Shown here: positions 17,590-26,574 of the stretch, in pieces
Layout of the letters: each line of letters begins with the position of its first letter
Numbering within the stretch: the stretch's first letter is position 1
From: Brevibacillus aydinogluensis
GTDB taxonomy: Bacteria; Bacillota; Bacilli; Brevibacillales; Brevibacillaceae
Strand: one strand, 5' to 3'
Assembly: GCF_031954365.1 (NCBI RefSeq)
Contig: NZ_JAUSVZ010000001.1
DNA: 64,000 nt
Made by a program: the position numbers and the translations under genes
Notes under the pieces: model-generated
The model's database searches: none
The model's input: only the letters and a program-made list of their open reading frames with translations
What the model was told of the DNA's origin: nothing

Positions 17590-18141
17590 ATGACGAGAAG
17601 TGAATTTATACGTGAGCTGGACAGCTTGCTGCGCGAGCTTCCGGACAAGGAGCGGTTGGACATCCTGGCCAGTTACACGCAGCACTTTTTGAACGGTGTC
17701 AAGAGCGGAAAAAGCGAGCAGGAGATTGCCGAAGCACTGGGCAGTCCCCGGCTGATTGCACAAGAAATCCTGGCCGACCATCGGATATACCAGGTGAAGT
17801 CCGATGCGTCCGTCGGCAACATGACGCGGACGGTGATCGCGACCGTCATGCTTGTCTTCTTTAACCTCGTCTTTGTCCTGGGACCGTTTCTTGCGCTCAT
17901 CGGCGTGTTGATCGGCCTCTACGCCGCTTCGCTGGCACTTTTGATCGCACCGGTCGGCCTGCTGTTTCCTTTTGTCATCCCGGAAGCGTCCGATCACCGC
18001 ACCTACATGGTGTTTGCCGGCATCGCGTCGTTTGGACTGGGCGGCATGATGGCGATCGGGCTGTTCCGGGTGACCGGCTGGCTGTACCGGCAATCTCTGC
18101 GCTACCTGCATTTCAATCTGCGCTTGATCAGGGGGAAATGA
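17590..18141 (+). CDS. HAAS-domain (DUF1700) membrane protein
   Basis: A 183-residue protein. The N-terminal 65 residues (MTRSEFIRELDSLLRELP, EIAEALGSPRLIAQEIL) are a HAAS/DUF1700 helical domain, normally paired with a PadR-type repressor or a DUF4097 protein. Residues 85-165 hold three to four hydrophobic segments. GGGGGGAT precedes the ATG at 17590. It is followed one base later by the DUF4097 gene, a common pairing in Bacillota that is often linked to envelope stress, although no PadR gene is present here. Exact role unknown. Confidence 0.75.
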   Translation: MTRSEFIRELDSLLRELPDKERLDILASYTQHFLNGVKSGKSEQEIAEALGSPRLIAQEILADHRIYQVKSDASVGNMTRTVIATVMLVFFNLVFVLGPFLALIGVLIGLYAASLALLIAPVGLLFPFVIPEASDHRTYMVFAGIASFGLGGMMAIGLFRVTGWLYRQSLRYLHFNLRLIRGK

Positions 18142-18142
18142 G

Positions 18143-18985
18143 ATGAAACGCATCAGTAATCGATTATTCGGCTTTTTCTTTCTTGCCTTTCTTGTCGGAG
18201 TGGGAGGGCTCGTCTGGCAGTTTCATCAGGGGGGGCATTTCCATTTTGACGTGCAGTCCATCGACGAGCAGCGTACGATCACACAGCAGGTGAACAATAT
18301 CGAATTGAAGACGGAGACAGCTGATGTTGTCTTCTCCGCAGCCCAGGAGTCGTCGATCAGCGTCCGGCTGGTCGGGGAGCTGTCCGCTGCTCTCAAGCCG
18401 ACGCTGCAGACGGAGGTAACCCCTGACGGTATCCTGCGGATCACTGTGGGGGAGCCAAAACAGGGCGGCTTTTTCTTCTCTCCCAACACTCGACTGGAAC
18501 TCCAGGTGACCATTCCTGCTGCTGCCTATCAGGACGTGCAGCTTGCCACCGTGACGGGAGACATTCGCACCGGCAGCTTGCAGGCCAAGCGCCTGACGAT
18601 CCAAACAGGCACCGGTAACGTGAAGCTGAACGGCTTTGAGGGCGACCAGCTGGCGGTCAGCACCGGCACGGGTGACATGGACCTGGTCGGCATCCGCGGC
18701 GATGTCAACATCGACAGCGATACGGGAAACGTGCAGGATCTGGTGCTGGCCGAACTGACCGGCAATGTTGACATCACAACTGATACGGGCGACGTGCAGA
18801 TCAAAGTGGAGAAGAAACCGGCGGCCGTCCGGCTCGACCTGAAATCCGACACGGGTGAAGTGGACGCCGAGTGGCCCGGACTATCCTACAGCGAGCGAAC
18901 GGATCACAGGCTGGACGGATCGAACGGCTCCGACGGACCCCGCATCCTCGTCCGCTCCGCGACCGGGGATATTCGCATTCAGTAG
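18143..18985 (+). CDS. DUF4097-family putative adhesin/envelope protein
   Basis: A 280-residue protein with one N-terminal membrane helix (residues 8-26) and an extracytoplasmic body. Its central part is a run of short repeats of the type TGDIRTGSL, TGTGNVKLNGF, TGTGDMDLVGI, SDTGNVQDLVL and TDTGDVQIKV, typical of the right-handed beta-helix of DUF4097/LiaG-like proteins. It lies directly behind the HAAS gene and is clearly co-transcribed. In related species such pairs respond to cell-envelope stress; that role is inference here. Confidence 0.75.
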   Translation: MKRISNRLFGFFFLAFLVGVGGLVWQFHQGGHFHFDVQSIDEQRTITQQVNNIELKTETADVVFSAAQESSISVRLVGELSAALKPTLQTEVTPDGILRITVGEPKQGGFFFSPNTRLELQVTIPAAAYQDVQLATVTGDIRTGSLQAKRLTIQTGTGNVKLNGFEGDQLAVSTGTGDMDLVGIRGDVNIDSDTGNVQDLVLAELTGNVDITTDTGDVQIKVEKKPAAVRLDLKSDTGEVDAEWPGLSYSERTDHRLDGSNGSDGPRILVRSATGDIRIQ

Positions 18986-19103
18986 GAACTTTTTGGAAAC
19001 ACTATGAAACGATAACGATTTTGACACAAAAGATGCGGGATTTGTCGAATGGTGGATGGTATCATGAAAGAGGATCATTCTTTGAACGAAGAGAGGTTTG
19101 TTC

Positions 19104-20141
19104 ATGAGTGCAAAACCGTTTAACGATACGTTTTTGAAAGCCTGTCGCCACGAGCCGACGGAGCACGTACCGGTCTGGTACATGCGGCAGGCGGGGCGCT
19201 ATCAGCCGGAGTACCGGGCGATTCGCGCCAAGTACAGCTTTTTTGAGATGAATTACATACCGGAAGTGTGTGCGGAAGTCACGCGGCTGCCCGTTGAGCA
19301 GTTGGGTGTCGATGCCGCCATTTTGTTTGCTGACATCATGACCCCGCTGAAGCCGATCGGAGTGGACGTCAACATCGAGTCGGGCGTCGGACCAGTCATT
19401 GCCAATCCGGTCAAAACGCTTTCCGATGTGCAGCGCCTGGGCGAACTGGACCCGGAATCGCACGTGCCGTACATAATGGAAGCGATTAAAATCCTGCGCC
19501 AGCAGCTCTCCGTACCGCTGATCGGTTTCGCCGGCGCGCCTTTCACCCTGGCCAGCTACATCATCGAGGGCGGCCCGTCGAAGCACTACCACAAGACGAA
19601 AGCGTTCATGTACACGCAGCCGGAGGCATGGCAGGCGCTGATGGACAAGCTGGGAGAGATGACCATTCGCTACCTGAAAGCGCAGATTGGCGCCGGTGCG
19701 CAGGCTGTGCAGGTGTTCGACTCCTGGGTGGGCGCACTCAACGACGAGGACTACCGCACCTATATTGCGCCGGTGATGCACCGCATCTTCAGCGCGCTGA
19801 AAGAAACAGGCGTGCCGACGATCTACTTCGGCGTTGGCGCCGGCCACCTGCTGAAGGAGTGGGACCGCCTGCCGGTGGACGTGGTCGGTCTCGACTGGCG
19901 CACCTCCATCCGTACCGCGCGGGAACTGGGGGTCACCAAGGTGCTGCAGGGCAATCTCGACCCGACGCTCCTGCTGGCGCCGTGGGACATGCTGGAGGCC
20001 AAAGCGAAGGCGATTTTGGACGAGGGGACCAAACAGCCTGGCTACATCTTCAATCTGGGGCACGGCGTCTTCCCGGATGCGAAGGTGGAAACGCTGCAGA
20101 AACTGACCCGCTTCATCCACAGTTACCGCCGAGATTCGTGA
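19104..20141 (+). CDS. hemE: Uroporphyrinogen decarboxylase
   Basis: Removes four acetate carboxyls from uroporphyrinogen III to give coproporphyrinogen III. It has 345 residues. PVWYMRQAGRYQPEYR near residue 23 is signature 1, with the substrate-binding arginines; GFAGAPFTLASYIIEGG near residue 140 is signature 2; LGHGVFPD near the C-terminus holds the conserved His. GAGAGG lies seven bases before ATG 19104; a TTG two codons upstream is less likely. First gene of hemEHY. Upstream, TTGACA at 19021-19026 is a possible -35, but I find no matching -10. Confidence 0.97.
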   Translation: MSAKPFNDTFLKACRHEPTEHVPVWYMRQAGRYQPEYRAIRAKYSFFEMNYIPEVCAEVTRLPVEQLGVDAAILFADIMTPLKPIGVDVNIESGVGPVIANPVKTLSDVQRLGELDPESHVPYIMEAIKILRQQLSVPLIGFAGAPFTLASYIIEGGPSKHYHKTKAFMYTQPEAWQALMDKLGEMTIRYLKAQIGAGAQAVQVFDSWVGALNDEDYRTYIAPVMHRIFSALKETGVPTIYFGVGAGHLLKEWDRLPVDVVGLDWRTSIRTARELGVTKVLQGNLDPTLLLAPWDMLEAKAKAILDEGTKQPGYIFNLGHGVFPDAKVETLQKLTRFIHSYRRDS

Positions 20142-20157
20142 CGGGAGGTGTGAACAG

Positions 20158-21099
20158 ATGGCGAAGCGTAAATGGGGCCTCTTGCTGATGGCGTACGGAA
20201 CGCCGCGCAGCCAGGACGAAATCGAACCGTACTACACCCATATTCGTCGCGGTCGCAAACCGCCGGAAGACCTGCTGAACGACCTGAAGGCGCGTTACGA
20301 AGCGGTCGGCGGGATCAACCGTTTTGCTGAGATTACGGACGAGCAGGTGCGAGCGCTGGAAGCGGAGTTGAACCGCCGTCACCCCGATGCGGAATTTGTC
20401 GGTTACCTCGGCTTGAAGCACATCGCGCCGTTTATCGAGGACGCGGTGGATGCGATGCACCGCGACGGCATCACCGAGGCGATCAGCCTGGTGCTTGCTC
20501 CCCATTACTCCACCTACAGTGTCAAGGAGTACAACGCTCGGGCAAAAGCCCATGCGGAGAAGATTGGCGGTCCGGTGATCAACAGCATCGACAGTTGGTA
20601 TGAGGAGCCGGGCTTTATCGCTTACTGGGCGAATGCGCTTCGCGACACGTTTGCTGCCATGTCGGCAGCGGAGCGGGAGAAAGCGGTGGTCATCTTCTCG
20701 GCTCACAGCCTGCCGGAGAAGATTCTGCAGCTGGTCGATCCGTACCCGCAACAGCTGGAGGATACGGCCAAACGGATTGCCGAGGCCGCCGGAGTCACCC
20801 ACTACGCGGTGGGATGGCAAAGCGCCGGCAGAACGCCGGAACCGTGGCTGGGGCCGGACGTGCAGGACTTGACCAGAGAGCTGCACGCGGCGCATGGCTA
20901 CACGTCGTTTGTCTACTGTCCGGTTGGGTTCGTCGCCGAACATTTGGAAGTCCTCTACGACAACGACATCGAGTGCAAAGCGGTGACGGAAGAACTGGGC
21001 GCAAACTACTACCGCCCGCCGATGCCCAACGCCAGACCGGAGTTTATCGCCTGTTTGGCGGATGTTGTCGGAAAGAAGTTGGCGGACTTGGGGAAATAG
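20158..21099 (+). CDS. hemH: Coproporphyrin III ferrochelatase
   Basis: Inserts ferrous iron into coproporphyrin III in the Gram-positive (coproporphyrin-dependent) haem pathway; CpfC is the newer name. It has 313 residues, with the metal-binding H183 in FSAHSLPEK and the partner E261 in VAEHLE. The N-terminal LLMAYGTPRSQDEIEPYYTHIR and YSTYSVKEYNARA are typical of the soluble Bacillota enzyme. No membrane tail. Preceded by GGGAGGTG and separated from hemE by 16 bases; hemY starts three bases after its stop. Confidence 0.97.
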   Translation: MAKRKWGLLLMAYGTPRSQDEIEPYYTHIRRGRKPPEDLLNDLKARYEAVGGINRFAEITDEQVRALEAELNRRHPDAEFVGYLGLKHIAPFIEDAVDAMHRDGITEAISLVLAPHYSTYSVKEYNARAKAHAEKIGGPVINSIDSWYEEPGFIAYWANALRDTFAAMSAAEREKAVVIFSAHSLPEKILQLVDPYPQQLEDTAKRIAEAAGVTHYAVGWQSAGRTPEPWLGPDVQDLTRELHAAHGYTSFVYCPVGFVAEHLEVLYDNDIECKAVTEELGANYYRPPMPNARPEFIACLADVVGKKLADLGK

Positions 21100-21102
21100 C
21101 GT

Positions 21103-22521
21103 ATGAGCGACAAACACCTGCATGTGACGATCGTGGGCGGCGGCATCACGGGACTGAGCGCCGCCTACTACCTGCAAAAATGGAGCCGTGAAGAGGGCGT
21201 ACCGGTCAGCTTTACCCTGCTGGAGGAAAGCAGCCGGTTGGGCGGCAAAATCCAGACGTGGCGGCATCAGGGATTTACCATCGAGTTGGGGGCGGACTCC
21301 TTTTTGGAGCGTAAAACAAGCGCCTCCCAACTGATCAAAGACGTCGGGTTGGGCGATCAGCTTGTGCACAACCACGCCGGACAGGCGTACATCGTCCATA
21401 AGGATCGCCTCGTATCCATACCGGAAGGGGCGGTAATGGGCATTCCCACCAAACTGCTGCCGTTTGTCTGGACGCCGCTGGTGTCGCCGCTGGGCAAACT
21501 GCGGGCTGCCGCCGACCTGGTGCTGCCGGGCGGAAAACCGGGCGAGGACCAATCAGTCGGTCACTTTTTCCGCCGCCGTCTCGGCGACGAAGTGATCGAA
21601 AACGTCATCGAGCCGCTCATCTCCGGTGTGTATGGCGGCGACATCGACAAGCTGAGCCTGCTCTCCACGTTTCCGCAGTATGCGCAAATGGAACAAAAGT
21701 ACCGCAGCCTGATCCTGGCGATGAAAAACGCACGGCCGCAGGCAAAGCCGGAACAGCCGAAAAAGCCGACGGGCATGTTCATGACGCTGAAAGGCGGACT
21801 GCAGTCGCTGGCGGAGCGGATCGAGCAGCTGTTGCCGGCAGAGGCGGTGCAGAAGAATACCGGAGTGCGGCAGATCGAAAAGCGGCCGGAGGGATATATG
21901 CTGCAGTTGAGCGACGGTCGGACGCTGCGGACGGATGCAGTGCTGTTGGCCGTCCCTCATCCGGTGGCGCAGGAACTGCTGCGTCCGTACGTCGATATCC
22001 CGCCGCTCGGCGGCGCAAAGCCGACGATCATGGCCACGGTGGCGATGGCCTACCCGGCGGAGGCGGTGCCTCTGGACGTGGAGGGAACGGGCTTCGTCGT
22101 GCCGCGCAAGGCCAATTACACCATCACCGCCTGCACCTGGACGCATCGCAAGTGGCCCCATACGACACCCGAGGGAAAAGCGCTCGTCCGCTGCTATGTC
22201 GGCAAGCCGGGCCACGAGGAAATCGTCGACCGCTCCGACGAGGAGATCGTCGACGTGGTCATTCGCGATTTAAAACGGGTCATGAAGATCGGCGATACGC
22301 CTGATTTTTACCGGGTCACCCGCTGGAACAGGGGCCTTCCCTACATGGTCGGCCATCAGCAGTGGCTGCGCGACGTGACTGCCAAAGTAGGTGCAGCGCT
22401 TCCTGCAGTGCGGCTGGCAGGCGCCTCATACGGCGGAGTCGGGGTGCCCGACTGCATTGACCAAGGAAAACGGGCAATGCGCGAACTGCTTGACCACTTG
22501 ACACAAAAACCGGGGAATTGA
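21103..22521 (+). CDS. hemY: Coproporphyrinogen III oxidase (HemY/CgoX type)
   Basis: FAD- and oxygen-dependent oxidation of coproporphyrinogen III to coproporphyrin III, the substrate of the adjacent ferrochelatase. It has 472 residues. The dinucleotide motif VGGGITGLSAAYYL is at residues 8-21, followed by LEESSRLGGKIQTW and IELGADSFLERK. The C-terminal ASYGGVGVPDCIDQGKRA closes the FAD site. Membrane-associated in relatives through a hydrophobic surface. The stop codon lies inside the left arm of the operon terminator. Confidence 0.96.
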   Translation: MSDKHLHVTIVGGGITGLSAAYYLQKWSREEGVPVSFTLLEESSRLGGKIQTWRHQGFTIELGADSFLERKTSASQLIKDVGLGDQLVHNHAGQAYIVHKDRLVSIPEGAVMGIPTKLLPFVWTPLVSPLGKLRAAADLVLPGGKPGEDQSVGHFFRRRLGDEVIENVIEPLISGVYGGDIDKLSLLSTFPQYAQMEQKYRSLILAMKNARPQAKPEQPKKPTGMFMTLKGGLQSLAERIEQLLPAEAVQKNTGVRQIEKRPEGYMLQLSDGRTLRTDAVLLAVPHPVAQELLRPYVDIPPLGGAKPTIMATVAMAYPAEAVPLDVEGTGFVVPRKANYTITACTWTHRKWPHTTPEGKALVRCYVGKPGHEEIVDRSDEEIVDVVIRDLKRVMKIGDTPDFYRVTRWNRGLPYMVGHQQWLRDVTAKVGAALPAVRLAGASYGGVGVPDCIDQGKRAMRELLDHLTQKPGN

Positions 22522-22538
22522 TGCCCCGGTTTTTTTGC
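22506..22538 (+). terminator. Rho-independent terminator of hemEHY
   Basis: AAACCGGGG and CCCCGGTTT form a perfect stem around a short loop, followed by seven T. It overlaps the last codons of hemY. Confidence 0.9.
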
Positions 22539-22718
22539 GTATCCGTGCGGCATGTCCATGTAAAAAAAGCTGTTGTGGCTGCCCTCATTTGCTGATGGCA
22601 GCATTGGACATCACCGGCAGACCGCTGGTTGGCGCACGTCTCCGTCTTTTCGCTGCAGCACGGCTATCATTTCTTTTGTGCTCCTTTCATTTTGCAGTGC
22701 TAAACGGCTCGTCCTGTC

Positions 22719-22726
22719 CATATAGT
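22719..22726 (+). promoter_or_regulatory. Possible sigma-E -10 element of spoVID
   Basis: CATATAGT fits the mother-cell sigma-E -10 pattern. The -35 region upstream (around GCTAAAC, 13 bases away) is only a loose fit. spoVID is sigma-E controlled in B. subtilis, which makes the reading reasonable but unproven. Confidence 0.35.
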
Positions 22727-22763
22727 ATAGGGAAATGTCCTGCACTTGAAAGGAGGAGCACGA

Positions 22764-24575
22764 ATGGCGATTCAGGATGGGCTGCTGTCGTTCGCCATCA
22801 AGGAAACCATATTCCTCCCCGCGGAACGCGCCGGGATTGGCGAATTGAAAGAGCTGGAATTGGTCCCCGATATTGAGGTGCTGGAAAACCAGTCCTTCAT
22901 CTCCATAACAGGCTGCCTGCAGTTGTACGGAACATACGAGCCGGCCAGGGGCGCCTCGGAGCCCACCGAAGGCGGAGCGGAAACCCTGGTGGAAGCGGTG
23001 ACATTCGCTCCGTTTCCGCAGGCGGGAAACAACGGCGGGCTGTTCGGTTTTGAGGAGGAAGTGAATCATCGGATCCCCGTCAACATCACGATCCCAGTCA
23101 GCCGGGTTGCCGAAATGGGGGACATTTACGCGGTCGTAGACGGTTTTGATTGCCAGGTGGAAACGCCGCATCAACTGCTGATCGAAGCAGAACTGAAAAT
23201 TGCCGGCATTCAGCTGACCGAGCAGGGGCAACAATCCGCCCTGCAGCCCGACTCGGCAGCGTCCCCCGCCGATGAAGCCGCCCACATGGCAGAGCCTTAC
23301 TGGGTATCCGACCAGAAGGCGATGCAGTCGGAGGTGGAAACGGCGGAAGCGGACATGTCCGTGCGTGCAGACGTGCAGCCGCAGACGGACTCGGACATGC
23401 ATTCGGACGTGGATGTGGAGAGCCGCGCAGCAGAACAGTGGCAGGCCGAAGCAATCAGCCCGGACCAGCGGGACCGCGTGGCACGTCCAGCTTCGTTGGA
23501 AGAACTCGAACAGAGGCTGTCTGAGCTGGAGAGGATGGAGCGGGAGCCTCATGCGGAGGCAGAGGAGCTTGCTGAATACGCGGCGATGTTTGACCGGCCT
23601 GCCTCACCTTTGCCATCTTCCCAGACGGATTATGGCGATGTGACCGCCTCAGCGGAATACGGTGAGGTGACAGGTGCGTGGGATCAGCCGGCTTTGGAAG
23701 CAGACGAATATCCAGAGATGTCGTTTCATCAGGCTCCACCCTGGGAGGTGAACCGCGCGTCTGCTCGGGAGGAGCAAAGCAGGTGGGAGAGTGCTCCAGA
23801 TGCCACTGCTCCCAGATTCGCATCATCGTACGAGGCCGAATTGAAAAATACACGCGGTGTTGAGGCCCAGGCAGAAGGTAAAGAAACGGGAAGCGCCAGG
23901 CCTGCAGCGGGTGAATCGCGAATTGTCGAGGCCAACAAGAAGGCAAAAGAGGCGGGAGCGGTTGAGGCCCGCGTGAAGGCGGAAGCAGCGGAAGCGGCCG
24001 AAGCGGAAGCAAGCGTGAAGGCCGAAGCAAGCGTGGAGGCGGAAGCAGCGGAAGCGGCTGAAGCAAGCGTAAAAGCGGAAGAAACGGGAGTGGCCGAGGC
24101 CAAGGCGGAGGCGAAAGAGGCGGATACCGTCGAAGCGCAGGAGGAGCCGGACGTTTTGGAAGTGCAGACTGCTCCCAAGCCGGAAGAGGAGCGGGAGGTG
24201 CGTGTGGCCATCTCCGGCAAGCCGACCGAGGGAGAAGGGGAGAAACTGAACCTCACGTCCATCTTTTCCCAGGCAAGTCGCATCCAACAGGAAGCGCAGG
24301 CAGCCGAAAGCGCCGAGTCGTCCTCCAGTTCTTCCCGCAGGGCGGACGCGTACGAGCCGGACAGTAGGACGCTGGAAGCGATGCACAACCTCACCTCGTT
24401 CATCCGCGGCAAAGAAGAGCGGTACAGCAAGTTGAAACTGTGCATCATTCAGCGCAACGACACGCTGGAATCCATTTCCCAGCGGTACTCCCTGCCCATC
24501 TCCAAGATCCTGGAGGTAAACAAGTTGAGCGCGGACCAGGTAGTGGAGGGGCAAATTTTGTACATTCCAGAGTGA
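22764..24575 (+). CDS. spoVID: Stage VI sporulation protein D (spore coat encasement)
   Basis: A 603-residue morphogenetic protein that directs encasement of the forespore by coat proteins. The N-terminal 160 residues (LSFAIKETIFLP, DIEVLENQSFISITGCLQLYG, FPQAGNNG, HRIPVNITIPVSRV, VDGFDCQVETP) match the SpoVID N-terminal domain. The middle is acidic and low-complexity, including an Ala/Glu/Lys tract at about residues 390-455 built from units such as EASVKAEA. The C-terminal 50 residues are a LysM domain (IIQRNDTLESISQRYSLP). AAAGGAGGAG, almost a perfect anti-16S match, precedes ATG 22764. Synteny with hem genes on one side and ysxE-like genes on the other supports the name. Confidence 0.92.
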   Translation: MAIQDGLLSFAIKETIFLPAERAGIGELKELELVPDIEVLENQSFISITGCLQLYGTYEPARGASEPTEGGAETLVEAVTFAPFPQAGNNGGLFGFEEEVNHRIPVNITIPVSRVAEMGDIYAVVDGFDCQVETPHQLLIEAELKIAGIQLTEQGQQSALQPDSAASPADEAAHMAEPYWVSDQKAMQSEVETAEADMSVRADVQPQTDSDMHSDVDVESRAAEQWQAEAISPDQRDRVARPASLEELEQRLSELERMEREPHAEAEELAEYAAMFDRPASPLPSSQTDYGDVTASAEYGEVTGAWDQPALEADEYPEMSFHQAPPWEVNRASAREEQSRWESAPDATAPRFASSYEAELKNTRGVEAQAEGKETGSARPAAGESRIVEANKKAKEAGAVEARVKAEAAEAAEAEASVKAEASVEAEAAEAAEASVKAEETGVAEAKAEAKEADTVEAQEEPDVLEVQTAPKPEEEREVRVAISGKPTEGEGEKLNLTSIFSQASRIQQEAQAAESAESSSSSSRRADAYEPDSRTLEAMHNLTSFIRGKEERYSKLKLCIIQRNDTLESISQRYSLPISKILEVNKLSADQVVEGQILYIPE

Positions 24576-24588
24576 GGAGCGGGGAACC

Positions 24589-25569
24589 GTGGAGAAAATC
24601 GACCTTTCCGAGATTTGTCGGCGCTATCGGGCGAGGGTAATCCACATGACGCCGCTGGAAGACTGCTATCTGCTGGAGACAAACCGGGGCACCAAGGAAC
24701 TGCGTATCTGGCCGCGTGTGGACGTGATGCGCTGGTCGTTTGCCTGGCGGGAGAGGATGGCCCGGCAGGGGTTTCGCGAACTGGAACGGTTCATTCGCAC
24801 GCGGGATGCCAAACCGTATCTGGTGAAGGCCAGCCGCGGCATTACCCTGACAGACCATCTGCGCCACATCGAACCGGTTCCGACGGATCACGAGACCATC
24901 CGCCAATGCGGCAGGATCATCGGCATGATGCACGCAGCCCAGCGGGAGAGCAGCCTGTTTCCCGCCGTAGACTTTTGGCGCCAGGAACAGCTTCAGGCGG
25001 TGGCCGAGTCAAGGCGGGCACGGGAATTGTGGGAAGCGGTACGGGCCAGGTACAGGCGGGCGGAGGGGGAACGGCGGCGAGTCGCCGAATTGTTTCCCTT
25101 CGTGCTCCAGCGTATGCAGCGCAGCGCCGACCTGTTGGCCAGCTCGCGGATTGATCCGGCTGCACTGTCCGTCTCGCACGGCGAACTGCACCGGGACAAT
25201 TTGGGCATGATCGATGGCAGGCTTTACCTGCGCGGCTTTTTCCAGCCGACGCTGTCCGTTCAGCAGCGGGATGTGGCCGTCTTTTTGCGGGATCTGTACC
25301 TGACGCATCATGACCAAGCTCAGGTGGATGCCTTTCTCGACGGCTACGAGGAGGCAAAACCGCTCAGTTACGGCGACTATACGCTAATGCTGGCGTTTCT
25401 GGCGGCACCAACGGAATTATGGAAACAAATGGAAAAATACATGGAGGATGATGGTCAGCCGGACGGGGGCTCGGCAGCGGAGTTTGAGCAGGCCCTCGTT
25501 CGTCAGCAAGCCGTCGACGGTTTGCTGCGGCGTGTGGCTGAGCGGGCTGAGGGTGCAAGGAGTGAGTAG
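24589..25569 (+). CDS. CotS/YsxE-like spore coat protein with degenerate kinase fold
   Basis: A 326-residue protein of the aminoglycoside-phosphotransferase/CotS fold. VSHGELHRDNLG near residue 198 corresponds to the catalytic loop HGDxxxxN, with Glu in place of the catalytic Asp; the metal-binding DFD/DWE position reads LRGFFQPT, so catalysis is doubtful. The N-terminal lobe (HMTPLEDCYLLET) lacks a clear ATP-binding lysine motif. GTG start at 24589, 13 bases behind spoVID, after GAGGAGCGGGG. Probably a coat-associated structural protein. The next gene is a second member of the same family. Confidence 0.75.
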   Translation: MEKIDLSEICRRYRARVIHMTPLEDCYLLETNRGTKELRIWPRVDVMRWSFAWRERMARQGFRELERFIRTRDAKPYLVKASRGITLTDHLRHIEPVPTDHETIRQCGRIIGMMHAAQRESSLFPAVDFWRQEQLQAVAESRRARELWEAVRARYRRAEGERRRVAELFPFVLQRMQRSADLLASSRIDPAALSVSHGELHRDNLGMIDGRLYLRGFFQPTLSVQQRDVAVFLRDLYLTHHDQAQVDAFLDGYEEAKPLSYGDYTLMLAFLAAPTELWKQMEKYMEDDGQPDGGSAAEFEQALVRQQAVDGLLRRVAERAEGARSE

Positions 25570-25573
25570 GCGT

Positions 25574-26569
25574 ATGAGCCGCTTTGACGATATTTATCCG
25601 CTGTTTCGTGAATACGACATGTACGCCCAGACCGTCGATGAACTAAAACCCCCCAACGTGTACAAGGTGTTGACCCCTTACGGATCGTTTGTCTGCAAGC
25701 GGACGCGGGTCTCTGCGCAAAAGCTGCTGCTTGTCAGCGGCGTTTTGCGCCATCTGCAGCAGCGGGGATGGGACGGAACCGTGCCGTACTGTTACACGAA
25801 ATACGACGAACCTTACGTCCAGCAGGGAGAGACCACGTATTACCTGACCGTCTGGATGCCCGGTGGCGAACTGTGGGACAATCAGCCATTGGCCTGGGCG
25901 ACGCCGACCGTGGAACGATTGGCCGAGCTGCACCATTTGACGCAAAATTTCCGGTTTGACGATCCTCGCCAGGTAGAGCCGCTGATCGACTCCCTTTTGA
26001 AACGCTGGCAGCATCTGTTGGCACATGCGGAGAAGGCGGCCGACCTGGCCCGTGAGCGCCTGTATCCATCGCCGTTTGACGTGGTCTTCCTCGCCAATCA
26101 GGCGTACGTGTCCGAACTGGCCCAAACAGCGATTGCCCGGCTCCGGGATTGGCGGGAACGGCACCAGACCCACGCCCACTTCCGCTTGTCCCTGATCCAC
26201 GGCTTCCCCCATCCGGCCCACATCATGCCCGACCGCTCGGGGAAGGGAAAGCTGCTGAACTTTGACCGCGCCCTCTTTGACACGCCCACCCGTGACCTGA
26301 CCCTGTTCTACCGCGCCTATTTTCACCAGGCGGGCGACGCGGCGGGGGCGAGTCAACTGTTTCATCACTACACCAGCATCTTTCCGCTTCGGCCGGATGA
26401 GATCGACCTGCTTTCAATCTTTCTCACCTACCCGGAAAGGGTGATGCGGGATATCGAAATCTACTACGGCGGCATGCGGGATTGGAACGAACTGTACGCC
26501 GTCAAGCGGCTGGAGAAGGATATAGACCGGTTGATGCGGCTCAACCGCTGGGTTCAGCAGGCCTTTTGA
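25574..26569 (+). CDS. ysxE: YsxE-like spore coat-associated kinase-fold protein
   Basis: A 331-residue protein of the CotS/YsxE family. NVYKVLTPYGSFVCKRT near residues 27-43 is the ATP-lobe lysine region (here K41), and LIHGFPHPAHIM near residue 211 is the catalytic-loop equivalent, again without the catalytic Asp. LLNFDRALFDTPTRDLTLFYR occupies the metal-site position and keeps an Asp. In B. subtilis ysxE lies between spoVID and the valS T-box, which is where this gene sits apart from the inserted switch module. ATG 25574 is four bases after the previous stop, so the pair forms an operon with spoVID. Confidence 0.75.
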   Translation: MSRFDDIYPLFREYDMYAQTVDELKPPNVYKVLTPYGSFVCKRTRVSAQKLLLVSGVLRHLQQRGWDGTVPYCYTKYDEPYVQQGETTYYLTVWMPGGELWDNQPLAWATPTVERLAELHHLTQNFRFDDPRQVEPLIDSLLKRWQHLLAHAEKAADLARERLYPSPFDVVFLANQAYVSELAQTAIARLRDWRERHQTHAHFRLSLIHGFPHPAHIMPDRSGKGKLLNFDRALFDTPTRDLTLFYRAYFHQAGDAAGASQLFHHYTSIFPLRPDEIDLLSIFLTYPERVMRDIEIYYGGMRDWNELYAVKRLEKDIDRLMRLNRWVQQAF

Positions 26570-26574
26570 CAAGC

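Noticed and set aside
18560..18830. Short repeated codon patterns as a CRISPR or DNA repeat
   Set aside because: They encode the TGD/TGN repeats of the DUF4097 beta-helix and are not spaced direct DNA repeats.
19021..19065. TTGACA and TATCAT as a hemE promoter
   Set aside because: The spacing is over 30 bases; no pair of elements with acceptable spacing was found.
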